A stretch of 48,774 nt of DNA from assembly GCA_020054495.1 (NCBI GenBank), contig JAHWGK010000018.1, positions 1-48,774 on the forward strand, in the 5' to 3' direction. Made by a program: the position numbers and the translations under genes. Below the pieces are notes generated by a model. The model was not told the origin of the DNA. It worked only from the letters and a program-made list of their open reading frames with translations, and searched no databases. Shown one piece after another: positions 24,156 through 32,759 of this stretch (the first letter of the stretch is position 1; each line of letters starts with the position of its first letter). The DNA is from Thermoplasmata archaeon (lineage in GTDB: Archaea > Thermoplasmatota > E2 > DHVEG-1).

Positions 24156-26069
24156 ATGTCAAAGACGTTTGCCATTGAACCTGATGTAGAAGCGTTACAA
24201 GAAAACATAATACATAATCCTAACGATGATTTTTTTATAAACTTTCTGAAACCATACTACGTGCTTACAAAGGATGGTCAGTACCTTTTTGGATCAACAC
24301 AACCTGGGAGACGGCCAGATAGAGCTTTTTATATGATTCCTAAAAATTATAAACTTGGTAAAAAACAGAAAAAGTTTGATAGAGATATTGGGGAAAAAAT
24401 CTACGAAGTCGCTAAAAAATATCTTCAGGAGGAAAAACCAAAGCTTATTGTGCAGGAGGGAATTCAAGGTGAATCTGGATATGAAGTTGGATTACGCATT
24501 ACTATTAGTGTAAAAAATCCTCATAATGCTTATATTGCTTGGATGGGGAAGCTAATGATTTTCCCACCAAAACAGGATATGAAGATCGACTGTTGGAACT
24601 ATATCATACAAGAAAAACTCCCAGATAGATATGTCAAGGAAATTCAAAGTGTCTGGCCAGAGTACGACCCCAACGTTCCTTTAACACTTTATGACTTTAC
24701 AGAAATGAATAAAAATATTAGGCGAGTGGTCAGTCTTGGTGTTGATTATTTTGGCGGGGCATTTAAAAAACCTAATCTTACGATGGTGTGGAATAAAGCT
24801 GAAGCTGATGGTTTAATTACATATCATGCTGGATGCACATCCGATCGTGTTCTGAAGGGGTTGAGCGGTACAGGGAAAACTACGTTAACTGTTGGTCCCG
24901 AGCTGGAGCAGGATGATGCTTGTCTTGGTATGCCAATCCGTGATAAAAATGGAAAAATTACCAAGGTTCAATTGATAGGTCTTGAAGCTGCAAGTTATGC
25001 CAAATCAGAAGGGTTAAATTCCAATAGCCCTGAATGGGCAGGGTTGATGAAATCTAGAGAGATTAATAAAAATGGAAAACGACCTGTTGTACTAGCGCAA
25101 AACATAGATTGTGAAGGGATGAGATATGAGCATAAAAGCATTGAAGGTCATAAGGTTAAAGTTCCACAAAAAATACCAGGAGAAAAAGTTGGTTCTTTGC
25201 AATGTACAAAATACGAGGAAAGTGGAACTACCAACGGTAGATTTATCTTTTTATTTAGTGAGTTGAACCCAGATTGGGGAAGTGGTCGAGAGAAATGGTT
25301 AAAAACTGAAGCATTAAGTTTTAAAAAATATGATGTTCTTGAGCCTATTTTTAGAGTGGTTTACCCAAAGATGGCCGTTGCTCTTGATAGCGGTTGTGAA
25401 AGTATTATTACTTCGGCTATTGCTGCCCGGAAACCTGGGACAAGAGTTAGATCATATGCTGCTACTGATTTTATGGCACGAGAGCAATCGGAGCAGGCAC
25501 TGTTAAAATTAAAGATGTACAATGATATGGGCTTAGATACCAGTGGAAAACTAGTCTTTTTTATTAACAACGCAGGCTTTGTCGGTGAATATGATTTTGA
25601 TGGGAAACAGATTAAAAAACTTGATATAAAAGGAAAGCTGATAAAAAAGAGAAATAAAGAGACAGGCGAAATACTTTGTAATGAACTTGGTGAGCCTAAA
25701 TACGAGGGGCGTGGTGAAGGAATTAAAGTAGCTGATTCAAAGCGGTTGATATATCTTGTGGAACAAAAGAAGATTAAAAATTGGATAAAACATCCCGTAT
25801 TTGGCTATTTGATACCAGATCCTACTGAACTTGAAGAAAAACATGATATGACAGATTTCGGGAAACGGTTCAATCCATTGAACTACTACACACCAAAACA
25901 ATACCTCGAATTCGTCAAAAGAGACATAAAGGAGCGTACAGAATTTCTTGAAGATTTATTCAAGGGTCAGAAAGGAGAAGAAAAACTGAAAGATATTATT
26001 TACATATGGAAGAACTGTAAAATTCCAACTGAGGAAGAAATTAAAGAGTTTTATGATACATATTATTGA
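24156..26069 (+). CDS. pckA: Divergent ATP-type phosphoenolpyruvate carboxykinase
   Basis: PEPCK interconverts oxaloacetate and phosphoenolpyruvate, a gluconeogenic step. The P-loop GLSGTGKTTL (about residues 236-245) in a YHAGCTSDR context is that of the ATP-dependent family. Against this, the chain is 637 residues (usual about 540), the kinase-2 IGDDEHGW block reads differently (ELEQDDACLG), and the C-terminal TSKVAGTE-type block is not obvious. A GAGYxF-like lid may be replaced by NNAGFVGEYDFDGK. ATG 24156 was preferred to an in-frame TTG at 24138 because GGGG lies about 10 bases upstream. A related kinase with another substrate is possible. Confidence 0.65.
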   Translation: MSKTFAIEPDVEALQENIIHNPNDDFFINFLKPYYVLTKDGQYLFGSTQPGRRPDRAFYMIPKNYKLGKKQKKFDRDIGEKIYEVAKKYLQEEKPKLIVQEGIQGESGYEVGLRITISVKNPHNAYIAWMGKLMIFPPKQDMKIDCWNYIIQEKLPDRYVKEIQSVWPEYDPNVPLTLYDFTEMNKNIRRVVSLGVDYFGGAFKKPNLTMVWNKAEADGLITYHAGCTSDRVLKGLSGTGKTTLTVGPELEQDDACLGMPIRDKNGKITKVQLIGLEAASYAKSEGLNSNSPEWAGLMKSREINKNGKRPVVLAQNIDCEGMRYEHKSIEGHKVKVPQKIPGEKVGSLQCTKYEESGTTNGRFIFLFSELNPDWGSGREKWLKTEALSFKKYDVLEPIFRVVYPKMAVALDSGCESIITSAIAARKPGTRVRSYAATDFMAREQSEQALLKLKMYNDMGLDTSGKLVFFINNAGFVGEYDFDGKQIKKLDIKGKLIKKRNKETGEILCNELGEPKYEGRGEGIKVADSKRLIYLVEQKKIKNWIKHPVFGYLIPDPTELEEKHDMTDFGKRFNPLNYYTPKQYLEFVKRDIKERTEFLEDLFKGQKGEEKLKDIIYIWKNCKIPTEEEIKEFYDTYY

Positions 26070-26365
26070 GTAGAGTTCAAAATTCCCAGTATTTTCATAT
26101 CTATCTTCTGTTTTTTTCTTGGGTATTTGAGTAAGATTGTAATTAAATACATCCAATCCTTGAAGCGTTCCAAGCATTTTTTTTATATTTCAAGTATAAA
26201 GTTGAATCAGTTATTTTTAGATTACGTTATCGATAATAAGTTTCTCCATTTCTTTGAATTTACTCAGATAATTCAAGTGTTTCCTCAGTTATAAATATAA
26301 TATCATTTTAGACTATTATTTCGTAACTATTAATAGAAAAAAATTAACTGAGGTTGTTTATTACA
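26070..26365 (+). promoter_or_regulatory. Intergenic region with promoter for the flavoprotein gene
   Basis: No gene is supported on either strand in these 296 bases. T-runs at 26110-26118 and 26177-26185 could end pckA transcription. TATAAATA at 26290-26297 is a good archaeal TATA box for the downstream gene, with a predicted start near 26320. Confidence 0.45.
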
Positions 26366-27508
26366 ATGAGGATGACTGTTAAAATTTTTGATACAATTAT
26401 CGTTGGAGCTGGAATTTCTGGACTGGCTTGTGCTAAATGTCTCCAGAAAAATGATGAGGATTTTTTACTTATTAGTAAGGATATCGGTGGCCGAATCCTC
26501 ACTTCTGAAGATGGAGCTGTAAATTATGGTGCATTTTTTGTTTGCTCTGATTATCATAATGTCTTACAGCATGTAAAATTACATTCTAGAATTAATTTAA
26601 GTGATTTCTGTTTTCATGATAATGATGATATTTATGTTCTATTTGGACCCAAGCTCTTAGCTTATTCCTTCCAATTTATAAAAGTACTTAAAATACTTTA
26701 CAAGTTCAGAAAAGCATTTAGAAATTTTCGAAAAACATCTGAAACTATTTCACAGAAAAAAGCAATTGAAAACGATCCTTTTTTGCATGAACTATATATG
26801 AAAAATGCAATTAACTTTGTTAAAGAGCATAAAATCCAGGCTGGAACAGATAAATATCTATCAAAAAGCCTTTATTCAACGACATTTTCAACAATTCGAG
26901 AAATGAATGCTTTTAGTTTTTTACAGTTTCTTCTGCCACTCATAACACCTATTTATACCTTCACCTTTGAAAAAGAGAAAATGATTAAACCTTTTCAAGA
27001 AAAAATAATTCTAGATTGCGTTAATGATGTCAAGTTTAAGAGTAACCAGTATAAGATTAAATCTAATGAAAATATATTTTATGCAAAGAATGTTGTTTTG
27101 GCAACAGAAATCAGTTCGTCTAAACATTTTGCAAGTGTCAAAAAAGCAAACAAACCAGTAAGTACTCATATGCTTCATATCAAGGGATCACCAAAAGATA
27201 TAGTTGCACGAAAAAAATACCAATTGTTTTCTTACCCATGTAATGTACAAGCAATTGCTGACTTAGAAGATGGTACATATCTTTTGTATTATAAAAATGA
27301 AATACCTATATTAGATAAATATTTTTCAAAATATCAAACTATCTCTAGTCATTTTTGGGACCCTGCAGGAACTATTAATGGTCATACATTAATAGAAAAT
27401 AATCGAGGTAACAACCTGTATCTTATCGGAGATTTCAACGTAGCGGGTCTAGAAGAATCATACATCACAGGTATTTATAGTGCAAATCAAATCATTCAAA
27501 TGCATTAA
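26366..27508 (+). CDS. FAD-dependent amine-oxidase-fold oxidoreductase
   Basis: A 380-residue protein with the dinucleotide motif IIVGAGISGLACAKCL near the N-terminus, a GGRI segment typical of the flavin amine oxidase, phytoene desaturase and protoporphyrinogen oxidase superfamily, and a C-terminal LIGDFNVAGLEESYITGIYSA block that closes over FAD. The middle (residues 80-200) is poorly conserved and lysine-rich, so the substrate cannot be guessed. ATG 26366 was taken; in-frame TTG 26354 and ATG 26372 are alternatives. It is monocistronic by spacing. Confidence 0.72.
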   Translation: MRMTVKIFDTIIVGAGISGLACAKCLQKNDEDFLLISKDIGGRILTSEDGAVNYGAFFVCSDYHNVLQHVKLHSRINLSDFCFHDNDDIYVLFGPKLLAYSFQFIKVLKILYKFRKAFRNFRKTSETISQKKAIENDPFLHELYMKNAINFVKEHKIQAGTDKYLSKSLYSTTFSTIREMNAFSFLQFLLPLITPIYTFTFEKEKMIKPFQEKIILDCVNDVKFKSNQYKIKSNENIFYAKNVVLATEISSSKHFASVKKANKPVSTHMLHIKGSPKDIVARKKYQLFSYPCNVQAIADLEDGTYLLYYKNEIPILDKYFSKYQTISSHFWDPAGTINGHTLIENNRGNNLYLIGDFNVAGLEESYITGIYSANQIIQMH

Positions 27509-27617
27509 TTATAAAGCAATAATTCATAGAAGTTTCAATATATTCTTTTTAAAAAAAGTGCAAAATTAATAAATGTTTATATGCTAACTATTCTAAATTT
27601 TGGAGGTGAAAAACAAA

Positions 27618-27866
27618 ATGGTTAAGTTTTCAGAAGTAAAAATTTCAATAGCAACAGCAATTGCAGCGGCCTTTGGATTCATTATTGCTTTGATATGGAA
27701 AGAGATAATCATTGGACTCATGGTTCTAGCAGGCATGTGGCAAGAAGGTGGACCTACATCGTGGGGTAATGCAGGAATTGCAATATTCTCAGCTATTGTC
27801 ATAACGTTGTTATGTATCTTTGGAATACTCTATATCTCTAAGTGGGCTGGAATAGTGAAAAAATAA
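27618..27866 (+). CDS. Small two-helix membrane protein, DUF5654 family
   Basis: An 82-residue protein with two hydrophobic segments, about residues 10-38 and 52-76, separated by a short polar WQEGGPTSWG loop, and a lysine C-terminus. The pattern matches the archaeal DUF5654 family, whose function is unknown. GGAGGTGA at 27602-27609 fixes the start at ATG 27618. AT-rich TATA-like sequence lies at 27562-27583. T-runs (27886-27898) follow the gene as a probable terminator. Confidence 0.72.
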   Translation: MVKFSEVKISIATAIAAAFGFIIALIWKEIIIGLMVLAGMWQEGGPTSWGNAGIAIFSAIVITLLCIFGILYISKWAGIVKK

Positions 27867-27885
27867 ACTAATTTCCTTCTCATTT

Positions 27886-27898
27886 TCTTCTTTTTTTT
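27886..27898 (+). terminator. T-run terminator after the DUF5654 gene
   Basis: A pyrimidine-rich stretch ending in eight consecutive T lies about 20 bases after the stop codon and has no stem-loop, the common form of archaeal intrinsic termination. Confidence 0.5.
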
Positions 27899-28057
27899 AT
27901 CCAAAAAGATGAATAACTGTATAAAGTAATTTATAAAAATTTCTTCTCCTTTTAAAGATGGATTTTCTTATAATCATAAGAGAAACTCAATATTCATCAT
28001 TTTTTCAAAAGAATTAAGTACCCTTGTATCCTTTTAATTTAAGAGGTGAATGATAAG

Positions 28058-28261
28058 ATGGGGGTCTATAAGATAATAGATATAGTTGGAACATCAACTA
28101 ATAGTTTTGCAGATGCTGCAAAAAACGCCATTATTGAAGCAAGTAAAACAGTGAAAAAAATTAGGAGAGCAGAAGCTACTAAATTTGATATAAAAGTAGA
28201 AAACGATAAACCTACTTTATTCAGAGCAGAGATGAGAATATCCTTTGAAATTGAGAGGTAA
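28058..28261 (+). CDS. Dodecin (flavin-storage protein)
   Basis: A 67-residue dodecin. These proteins assemble into dodecamers that bind flavins and buffer them. The family pattern is clear: YKIIDIVGTSTNSFADAAKNAI at the N-terminus and FRAEMRISFEIE at the C-terminus. GAGGTGA at 28043-28049 supports ATG 28058 over the in-frame GTG 28046. It faces larA tail to tail with only 5 bases between stops. A flavin buffer suits a genome segment so full of flavoproteins, but co-regulation is not shown. The usual flavin-stacking tryptophan is not obvious. Confidence 0.85.
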   Translation: MGVYKIIDIVGTSTNSFADAAKNAIIEASKTVKKIRRAEATKFDIKVENDKPTLFRAEMRISFEIER

Positions 28262-28266
28262 ACATT

Positions 28267-29514
28267 TTATAACAAGGGAACTGTAAGACTACCAAAAGGC
28301 ATGACTACAATCCTTGGTTTTTTACCTTTAGATTTTATCAGTTCTACCGCATCGTCTACAGCTGTTTGAATATCTGAATAAGGTTTCAATTGTGATTTTT
28401 TAATAGTATTCTCATCAAGATCAGTTACAGCCCACATCTCAGCACGCACTCCAATTTGAGCCATTTTTGCGGCTTTATGATAACCTAGTTTATATTCATC
28501 ACCAAGAATCTCAAGAATCTTTTTTGGAGAATCAGCTTTACAAAGTAATTCTAAAAAAGCATCCTCTCCAACGCCTGTACGACATTTTGATACAAGGATA
28601 ATAACACCATCATCTTCTAATGCAAGCTTACCATTATCAAGAGCCTTTTGAGACTGATAAAGATCAATATCCATAGGATAAGGAGCGGCAGTAATCACAA
28701 TGTTTCCTTTTTGTTTTAAAGGAATACAAAAAACCTGCTTTGAAAAATCAATCGCTGCATCAAATGATTTATGTAAATCACCAGCAGTAACCGCAAAAAG
28801 CTTATGATCACCAGTGAGAACGGTTTGAATTGAAAAAACATTGAGATCCTTTAAAACATTCATTGCATCAGACATATCTTCATGAACAGGGTTACCCTCT
28901 AGAGCAAGAGATCGTGCTTTATCACTCAACGCTAGTTTATGATTCATCTCAATTGTTTTATACGAGGCAACACCCGGAAGAAATGATTTTCTACCACCAG
29001 TGTAGCCTGCAAAATAATGAGGTTCAACACTCCCGATAACAAGAATATTATGATATTCAGAAACTAGTTTGTTAATATACATTTCAGTTCCATTTTTTGA
29101 CTTACCAAGATACGTCATATCCTCATCTTTTCGTGCATCATGAGCATAAACTTTCCTTCTAAAAACTTCATAAGTATCTCCAAAAATAAACCTATACTCC
29201 TCTTCGGTTGGAGGTCGATGAACACCAGTTGCAATAAGGAACTTAACATCAGGATGAGAAGAAAGAACAGGCAAAAGATAACTTAGAATTTTTGAAGTAG
29301 GAGTTGGTCTTGTAGCATCATTAACAATTACAAGCAGCCTATCAGCATTTTCAGCAAACTCATCATAAGACTCAAAGCCAATAGAGTTTTCCAAAGCATT
29401 CTCAATTAATTTATCTTGGTCTTTAATTGATACTTTATTAGGAACCATTACATCACAAGGTTCAGGAATTTGAACTTTGATTTTTTCTTTTCCATAAGGA
29501 ATGTCGACTTGCAT
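28267..29514 (-). CDS. larA: LarA-family nickel-pincer racemase (lactate racemase-like)
   Basis: LarA epimerises 2-hydroxyacids with a nickel-pincer cofactor. Catalytic residues are preserved: NDATRPTP (about 65-72), GVHRP with H99, EPHYFAGYTGGRKS with H166 and K176, matching the two catalytic histidines and the cofactor-binding lysine of Lactobacillus LarA. The 415-residue length is normal. GAGGGAG lies just upstream of ATG 29514 on this strand. LarB, LarC and LarE, needed to build the cofactor, are not in the window. Paralogues act on malate, 2-hydroxyglutarate and other acids, so lactate is a best guess; the GlcD/GlcF-like pair in the first operon would be a natural partner. Confidence 0.88.
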   Translation of the reverse strand: MQVDIPYGKEKIKVQIPEPCDVMVPNKVSIKDQDKLIENALENSIGFESYDEFAENADRLLVIVNDATRPTPTSKILSYLLPVLSSHPDVKFLIATGVHRPPTEEEYRFIFGDTYEVFRRKVYAHDARKDEDMTYLGKSKNGTEMYINKLVSEYHNILVIGSVEPHYFAGYTGGRKSFLPGVASYKTIEMNHKLALSDKARSLALEGNPVHEDMSDAMNVLKDLNVFSIQTVLTGDHKLFAVTAGDLHKSFDAAIDFSKQVFCIPLKQKGNIVITAAPYPMDIDLYQSQKALDNGKLALEDDGVIILVSKCRTGVGEDAFLELLCKADSPKKILEILGDEYKLGYHKAAKMAQIGVRAEMWAVTDLDENTIKKSQLKPYSDIQTAVDDAVELIKSKGKKPRIVVMPFGSLTVPLL

Positions 29515-29603
29515 TTATCTCCCTCAAGATTAATCGATTATCAGCTATTGCAAATAGCCAATCACCTAATATATTTATATGCCTCTCGATATTCTCGAGG
29601 CAG
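29515..29603. promoter_or_regulatory. Divergent larA/glpA-like promoter with two inverted repeats
   Basis: A shared AT-rich TATA region (about 29568-29580) can serve both directions. Two inverted repeats flank it, one near each expected start: GCTATT-GCA-AATAGC at 29544-29558 on the larA side and CTCGA-TATTC-TCGAG at 29585-29599 on the glpA side. The plus-strand ATG at 29604 lies about 25-30 bases from the TATA region, so the glpA-like transcript is probably leaderless or nearly so. Confidence 0.5.
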
Positions 29604-31070
29604 ATGAAAAACTTCCATGTTGCTATTGTTGGAGGAGGCGTTATTGGCTCTGCGATTGCATGGGAGTTATCAAAATATAAATTGGACGTTGTTGTTTTTG
29701 AAAAAGGTAGTGATGTTGCCTCTTGCACAAGTAAAGCAAACAGCGGTGTTATTCATAGTGGGATAAATTCTCCAACTGGCTCACTTAAAGCACGTTATTG
29801 TGTCGAAGGAAATAAAATACTCCAATCTCTTGCAGACAAACTAGGTTTTCAAATTAAATGGATCGGAAAATATGTAATTGCTAAAAATGAAGAAGAAGCA
29901 AAAGAGCTTGAACGACTTAAAAAGTTAGGATTTGATAATAAAGTCCCAGGTTTAGAAATAAAAGATGGTTCAGAAGTTAAAATAAAAGAACCAAATGTTT
30001 CGTGTTACACAGCTCTATGGGTTCCAACAGCTGGGATAATATCGCCATATGAATTCACAATTGCATTTGCTGAAAACGCTGTAGAAAACAATGTTAATTT
30101 TTTACTTGAGACCGAAGTAATAGATCTTAAGAAAATAAAAGATCATTTTTTAATAAAAACAAACAAGGGTGAATATCAATCTCAACTTCTAGTAAATGCT
30201 ACTGGTTTGTACTGTAGAAAAATAGATGCTATGCTCGAGGAGCCAGATTTTCAAGTTTATCCATGTAGGGGAGAGTACCTAGTTTTAGATAAAAACTACA
30301 GCAATTTAATCAACTCTATGATTTACCCAGTTCCACCAAAGGAACTTGGTGTGTTAGGTGTTCATATAACCCCAACAATTGAAGGAAATATATTACTTGG
30401 TCCAAGTGCTGAATTTATTGGTGACCCTGATGACAAAAGAACAACAAAAGATATGATGAAAACATTATTCAATGAATCAAAAGAAATTCTACCTGCATTG
30501 CCTGAAAAAGCAGTTATTAATGCTTTTTCAGGGATTCGTTGTAAACTAGCTTCACCTGGTGAAGGAGGTTGGGCGGATTATAGAATAGAAGAAAGTAAAA
30601 ATACTCATGGGTTGATAAATCTTTTAGGAATAGAATCACCAGGGCTAACTGGTGCTCCAGCGATAGCAAAAGAAATAACAAGGATGATTTCTAAGTTTAT
30701 AGAGCTGAAAAATAAAACTGATTTTAAAATTAGGAAAGTAAAGAAAAAGAGTTTTTCTGAAATGACTGCAAAAGAACAATCAGATTTAATCAATAAAGAT
30801 GAAAGATGGGGTAGAATTGTCTGTAGATGTGAGCATATTACTGAGGCAGAAGTTATCGAAGCACTTACAAATCCTATTGGAGCCCAAACCTTATCTTCTG
30901 TAAAATATCGTTGTAGAGCAGGTATGGGAAGATGCCAAGGTGGTTTTTGTTCTCAGCATATAATAAGAATTATGGAGAAACAATTCAACATTGACGTTAA
31001 TAAAATAAATTTGAAGTCGCCAAGGTCTAACCTCTTTTATGGTAGGACACGGGAGAAGGTAAATGACTAA
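29604..31070 (+). CDS. glpA: Glycerol-3-phosphate dehydrogenase-like flavoprotein with C-terminal Bfd-type [2Fe-2S] domain
   Basis: Residues 1-370 are a DAO-fold FAD oxidoreductase (VGGGVIGSAIAWELS near the N-terminus; SGVIHSGINSPTGSLKA), as in GlpA, L-2-hydroxyglutarate oxidase and related enzymes. Residues about 400-460 carry a BFD-like [2Fe-2S] module: CRCEH near 408 and CRAGMGRCQGGFC near 437-449. This domain order and the two following genes reproduce the three-gene anaerobic glycerol-3-phosphate dehydrogenase set of Thermotoga and Firmicutes. L-2-hydroxyacid oxidation is an alternative, worth noting because larA is divergently encoded. It overlaps the next gene by 8 bases. Confidence 0.82.
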   Translation: MKNFHVAIVGGGVIGSAIAWELSKYKLDVVVFEKGSDVASCTSKANSGVIHSGINSPTGSLKARYCVEGNKILQSLADKLGFQIKWIGKYVIAKNEEEAKELERLKKLGFDNKVPGLEIKDGSEVKIKEPNVSCYTALWVPTAGIISPYEFTIAFAENAVENNVNFLLETEVIDLKKIKDHFLIKTNKGEYQSQLLVNATGLYCRKIDAMLEEPDFQVYPCRGEYLVLDKNYSNLINSMIYPVPPKELGVLGVHITPTIEGNILLGPSAEFIGDPDDKRTTKDMMKTLFNESKEILPALPEKAVINAFSGIRCKLASPGEGGWADYRIEESKNTHGLINLLGIESPGLTGAPAIAKEITRMISKFIELKNKTDFKIRKVKKKSFSEMTAKEQSDLINKDERWGRIVCRCEHITEAEVIEALTNPIGAQTLSSVKYRCRAGMGRCQGGFCSQHIIRIMEKQFNIDVNKINLKSPRSNLFYGRTREKVND

Positions 31071-32304
31071 CTTCAACACAGATGTAGCAGTTATCGGTGG
31101 TGGTCCTGCAGGCCTTGCTGCTGCTATTTCAGCATATGAGAATGGAGCAAAAAATGTCATAGTTTTAGATAGAAACAAATGGCTTGGTGGAATTTTACCT
31201 CAGTGTATTCATGATGGATTTGGAGTTGAAGAAACAGGTTCTTCTATGACTGGTCCTGAGTATGCTGAAATGTATATTAATACTGCTAAAAAACTTAGGA
31301 TAAAGTTCATGAATGAAACAATGGTGTTACAGTTCAATAAAAATCGAAAGATTATTGCTGCTAACAAGAAAGATTTACATCAAATTAATGCAAAATCTAT
31401 TGTTTTAGCTATGGGTTGTAGAGAAAAAACAAGATGGAATATTATGATACCTGGAGATAGGCCTAGTGGAATCTACACAGCAGGGGTTGCACAATCTTTC
31501 ATCAATCTTTATAACATAATGGTTGGGAAAAAAGTAGTAATCCTTGGATCTGGGGATGTAGGACTTATAATGGCACGTCGTTTAAAATTTGAAGGTGCAA
31601 AGGTCCTTGGAGTAGTTGAAATCCTACCTTATGCAAGTGGCCTCCAAAGAAATATTGTTCAATGCCTTGATGACTATGGTATTCCACTCTATTTGAACCA
31701 CACAGTTACTTACATTAAGGGAAGAGAGAGATTAGAAAGTGTAACTATTGCACAAGTCGATGAAAAAATAGATATTATTCCTGAAACAGAAAGAGAGATT
31801 AAATGTGATACATTACTTCTCTCTCTTGGCTTAATTCCTGAAAATGAATTGTCAAGAAATGTTGGAATCGAAATTGATAATGTAACTGGTGGACCAATAG
31901 TTAATCAATATTTTGAAACTTCATTATCTAGTGTTTTTGCATGTGGTAATTGTTTACAAGTTTATGATACAGTAGACGCCCTTGCAATTGATGCAAAAAA
32001 AGCAGGGGAAAATGCTGCAAAAAATACTATTAAACAAAATAAAAAAATCAACATTAAAGCTGGTAAAGGGATTAATTATGTAATACCACAGAGAATTAGT
32101 AAATCTGGAAAAATACGTTTTACTCTTAGAGTTAAAAAACCATGTGTATCTCCAACTCTTCGGGTGATTTCTGGTGATTACGAGCTTTTTAAGAAAAAAC
32201 TAAGATGGGCAAATCCTGCAAATATGGTTGGATTTGATATCGATATTTCTGATGAAACGATTAAAGCCAAGGGTGATTTGGTTGTGTTACTTGATGGCTA
32301 TTGA
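31063..32304 (+). CDS. FAD/NAD-dependent pyridine nucleotide-disulfide oxidoreductase subunit
   Basis: A 413-residue flavoprotein with two dinucleotide motifs: GGGPAGLAAAISA near residue 10 and VILGSGDVGLIMARRL near 160, plus a C-terminal FAD block (FACGNCLQVYDTVDAL). The C-terminal 80 residues are an extra basic domain. In glycerol-3-phosphate dehydrogenase operons this gene lies between the GlpA-like and DUF1667 genes and likely passes electrons to or from NAD(P). No redox-active CxxC disulfide is seen in the FAD domain, so it is not a disulfide reductase in the strict sense. Confidence 0.82.
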   Translation: MTNFNTDVAVIGGGPAGLAAAISAYENGAKNVIVLDRNKWLGGILPQCIHDGFGVEETGSSMTGPEYAEMYINTAKKLRIKFMNETMVLQFNKNRKIIAANKKDLHQINAKSIVLAMGCREKTRWNIMIPGDRPSGIYTAGVAQSFINLYNIMVGKKVVILGSGDVGLIMARRLKFEGAKVLGVVEILPYASGLQRNIVQCLDDYGIPLYLNHTVTYIKGRERLESVTIAQVDEKIDIIPETEREIKCDTLLLSLGLIPENELSRNVGIEIDNVTGGPIVNQYFETSLSSVFACGNCLQVYDTVDALAIDAKKAGENAAKNTIKQNKKINIKAGKGINYVIPQRISKSGKIRFTLRVKKPCVSPTLRVISGDYELFKKKLRWANPANMVGFDIDISDETIKAKGDLVVLLDGY

Positions 32305-32659
32305 AAAAGAAATCACTTGTATTGTTTGCCCTATCGGGTGTAAAATCTTGGTTAGAGTAGTTGAAAATCAGTTTGAGTTACTTGGAGGAAATAAGTGTAA
32401 AAGCGGAATTGATTATGCAAAAAGTGAAGCTCTTGATCCACGGAGAATGCTAACTTCTTCAGTTTTAGTAAATAATGGAGAATGGCCTCTTGTTAGCATA
32501 AAAAGTTCAAAACCTGTCCAAAAATATAAGATTTATTCTGTTTTAAAAGAAATTAAGAAAATTAAAGTGAATGCTCCAGTTAGATCTGGGCAAATAATAA
32601 TTAAAAATATTGCAGGTACTAAGATAGATATTTTAGCAACTAAATCTATAAAAAAGTAA
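32294..32659 (+). CDS. DUF1667 cysteine-rich protein
   Basis: A 121-residue protein with C9, C12 and C16 (CIVCPIGC) and a further cysteine in GGNKCKSG near 38, a likely Fe-S or zinc site. This is the DUF1667 family, the third member of GlpA-like dehydrogenase operons. The open frame begins at 32228 inside the previous gene, but family alignment and translational overlap favour ATG 32294, 11 bases before the previous stop ends. Function is unknown; an electron-transfer role is inferred from neighbours. Confidence 0.8.
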   Translation: MAIEKEITCIVCPIGCKILVRVVENQFELLGGNKCKSGIDYAKSEALDPRRMLTSSVLVNNGEWPLVSIKSSKPVQKYKIYSVLKEIKKIKVNAPVRSGQIIIKNIAGTKIDILATKSIKK

Positions 32660-32759
32660 TATTTTAACACTATTTTTTAGCAGATTTTAAATATAGCTAT
32701 AGGATACAAAACTTGCAAAACTATTAATAGTTAACACGTGTTAATTGGGAGTGACGTCT
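32660..32759 (+). promoter_or_regulatory. Promoter region of the second Hdr operon with two palindromes
   Basis: A T-run at 32674-32679 may end the preceding operon. TTTTAAATATA at about 32685-32695 is the best TATA-like element. Two perfect palindromes lie side by side, CTATTAATAG at 32721-32730 and TTAACACGTGTTAA at 32731-32744, near the predicted transcription start. GGGAG at 32747-32751 is the ribosome-binding site for ATG 32760. Confidence 0.55.

Noticed and set aside
26070-26365. Search for a tRNA or small RNA in the gap after pckA
   Set aside because: No cloverleaf-compatible arms or TTC-type loop were found; only T-runs and a TATA box are visible.
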